64,000 bases of DNA, taken from the NCBI GenBank assembly GCA_026708185.1, contig JAPOVK010000045.1:124001-188000 (forward strand), written 5' to 3'. How positions within the stretch are numbered: position 1 is the stretch's first letter; every line of letters begins with the position of its first letter. Of the stretch, positions 63,218-64,000 are shown piece after piece. Under the pieces are notes generated by a model. It saw only the letters and a list, made by a program, of their open reading frames with translations, made no database searches and was not told where the DNA came from. The translations under genes were made by a program, and so were the position numbers. Origin of the DNA: Gammaproteobacteria bacterium. Lineage in GTDB: Bacteria; Pseudomonadota; Gammaproteobacteria; Pseudomonadales; Azotimanducaceae.

Positions 63218-63841
63218 ATGACCGCGGCCCAGGCCCGCGCCCTCGACACCCTCTCCGACGAGTATCTGCTCAAGCTCCCCGAAGGCCCCATCGGCTCGTC
63301 GCTGTGGGCGGCTGAGTTCAGCCGCGCCGCGCCGCTCGCCATCGAGATCGGCTTCGGCAACGGCGTCGCGCTTGCGCATCTAGCGCTCGCGAACCCGGAC
63401 TGGAACTGCGTCGGCGTCGACGTCTACCGCCCCGGGTTCGGCGCCTTGATGCTCGCCTGCCAAAAGGACGGCATCGGCAACGTCCGCATCGTCGAGAGCG
63501 AAGCGTTGACGCTGCTCAGGCGCCTCGCGCCGGCGTCGGTGCGTCTCGTCAACGTCTTCTTCCCAGACCCCTGGCCCAAGGCGCGCCACCACAAGCGGCG
63601 CTTGGTGAATGCCGACTTTGGGAGCGCCGTCGCGGGCTGCTTGGAGTCGGCTGGAACGCTGTCTTTGGCGACCGACTGGGAACCCTATGCCGAGCAGATG
63701 GTTGAGATCCTCGCCGCGGTGCCGACGCTGCACGGCGGCCAGACCGAGCGCCCGGATTCGCGCCCAATGACGGCGTTCGAAGCCAAGGGGACAGCGGCCG
63801 GGCGCGCGGTCGTGGATCTGACCTATCGGCGCGTCGGCTAG
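63218..63841 (+). CDS. trmB: tRNA (guanine46-N7)-methyltransferase
   Basis: A 207-residue methyltransferase making m7G46 in tRNA. LAIEIGFGNGVALAHLALAN is the SAM site, WNCVGVDVYRPGFGALM follows, and VNVFFPDPWPKARHHKRRLV is the TrmB hallmark. Somewhat shorter than E. coli TrmB at the N-terminus. It is convergent with the next gene. Confidence 0.95.
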   Translation: MTAAQARALDTLSDEYLLKLPEGPIGSSLWAAEFSRAAPLAIEIGFGNGVALAHLALANPDWNCVGVDVYRPGFGALMLACQKDGIGNVRIVESEALTLLRRLAPASVRLVNVFFPDPWPKARHHKRRLVNADFGSAVAGCLESAGTLSLATDWEPYAEQMVEILAAVPTLHGGQTERPDSRPMTAFEAKGTAAGRAVVDLTYRRVG

Positions 63842-63848
63842 CCCATAG

Positions 63849-63867
63849 GCGTCACGTTCGGTGACGC
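63849..63867. terminator. hairpin between trmB and the convergent hemW end
   Basis: gcgtcac-gttcg-gtgacgc, a perfect 7-bp stem with a 5-base loop, begins 8 bases after the trmB stop and overlaps the last codons and stop of the convergent gene. There is no T-run. Confidence 0.4.
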
Positions 63868-64000
63868 TTGAGGAAGCGCGCGACGACGGCATCCAGATGC
63901 CGATAGCCAAAGGCGGTCAACGCCAGCCGATCGGCGCGCATCAGACCCCAGTCGACGAGTTCCGCGATGGTTCCCGCAATTGTTGCATCGGGGAGCCCGG
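63852..64000 (-). CDS. hemW: C-terminal end of a HemW-like radical SAM protein (cut by window)
   Basis: A 49-residue minus-strand C-terminus entering from the window edge: ATIAGTIAELVDWGLMRADR, then LALTAFGYRHLDAVVARFL and a short basic end. The pattern of a winged helix with GLMxxxxRLxLTxxGxxxLDxVVxxFL matches the tail of HemW, the heme chaperone once called coproporphyrinogen oxidase-like, whose gene is often near rdgB/trmB. Only the tail is visible, so the call is moderate. Confidence 0.6.
   Translation of the reverse strand, partial: GLPDATIAGTIAELVDWGLMRADRLALTAFGYRHLDAVVARFLKRHRT

Overview
The window looks like a chromosomal segment of a high-GC gammaproteobacterium. The evidence is gene order rather than any marker sequence: leuS-lptE-holA, rpmB-rpmG-mutM followed by coaD, and rsmD/ftsY-ftsE-ftsX-rpoH are all classical gammaproteobacterial neighbourhoods, and MnmC, YceH, YciB and LptE point the same way. 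Genes are tightly packed, overlaps of the ATGA/GTGA type are common, and GTG or TTG starts are frequent. The many phytanoyl-CoA dioxygenases, a DUF3604 protein, a GMC oxidoreductase and a tannase-like esterase suggest a heterotroph with broad oxidative catabolism; the exact lineage cannot be fixed from this window.

Layout. 1-7021: end of an unknown gene, an alpha/beta hydrolase, then an RND efflux pair whose permease carries a C-terminal GlnE-like (glutamine synthetase adenylyltransferase) domain with a destroyed active site. 7145-10080: an AAA/PD-(D/E)XK protein, a decayed AbrB-PIN toxin-antitoxin locus with a perfect 13-bp palindrome, a relic resembling the GlnE-like domain, and a methyltransferase. 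10317-11054: an AHSA1 protein. 11097-19813 (minus strand): ten genes in one direction, namely a diiron protein with an intact metal site, a paralogue lacking all its carboxylate ligands, two SCP2-like proteins, an FmdB zinc ribbon, a sodium:solute symporter, a Cys-rich exported protein, a family III CoA-transferase and two PhyH dioxygenases. This is my best candidate for an undescribed oxidative pathway.

19814-20434 is a relic- and hairpin-rich gap. 20435-27803 holds a DUF5916 outer-membrane protein, an M3 peptidase, a DUF3604 protein and a HIT protein. 27817-33001 holds mnmC, a fatty-acid desaturase, yceH and a 5'-truncated AlbA/HATPase protein. 33213-38938 is a second minus-strand oxidative group (GMC oxidoreductase, MATE exporter, tannase-like esterase, PhyH). 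39144-44178 holds an SDR, argS, a membrane-anchored cold-shock-domain protein, a cyclophilin, pdxJ and yciB, the last five linked by 4-bp overlaps or close spacing.

44589-64000 is mostly housekeeping: an AAA_14 ATPase, a type 2 ileS, an ECF sigma/anti-sigma/YbjQ operon, holA-lptE-leuS, rpmB-rpmG-mutM, a small lower-GC islet with two orphan genes, coaD, a second AAA_14 ATPase wedged between coaD and rsmD, then ftsYEX, rpoH, trmB and the end of hemW. Unusual points are the altered HIGH motifs in ArgRS, IleRS and LeuRS and a CTG start forced on mutM by its catalytic N-terminal proline. No tRNA, rRNA, CRISPR array or intact transposase was found.
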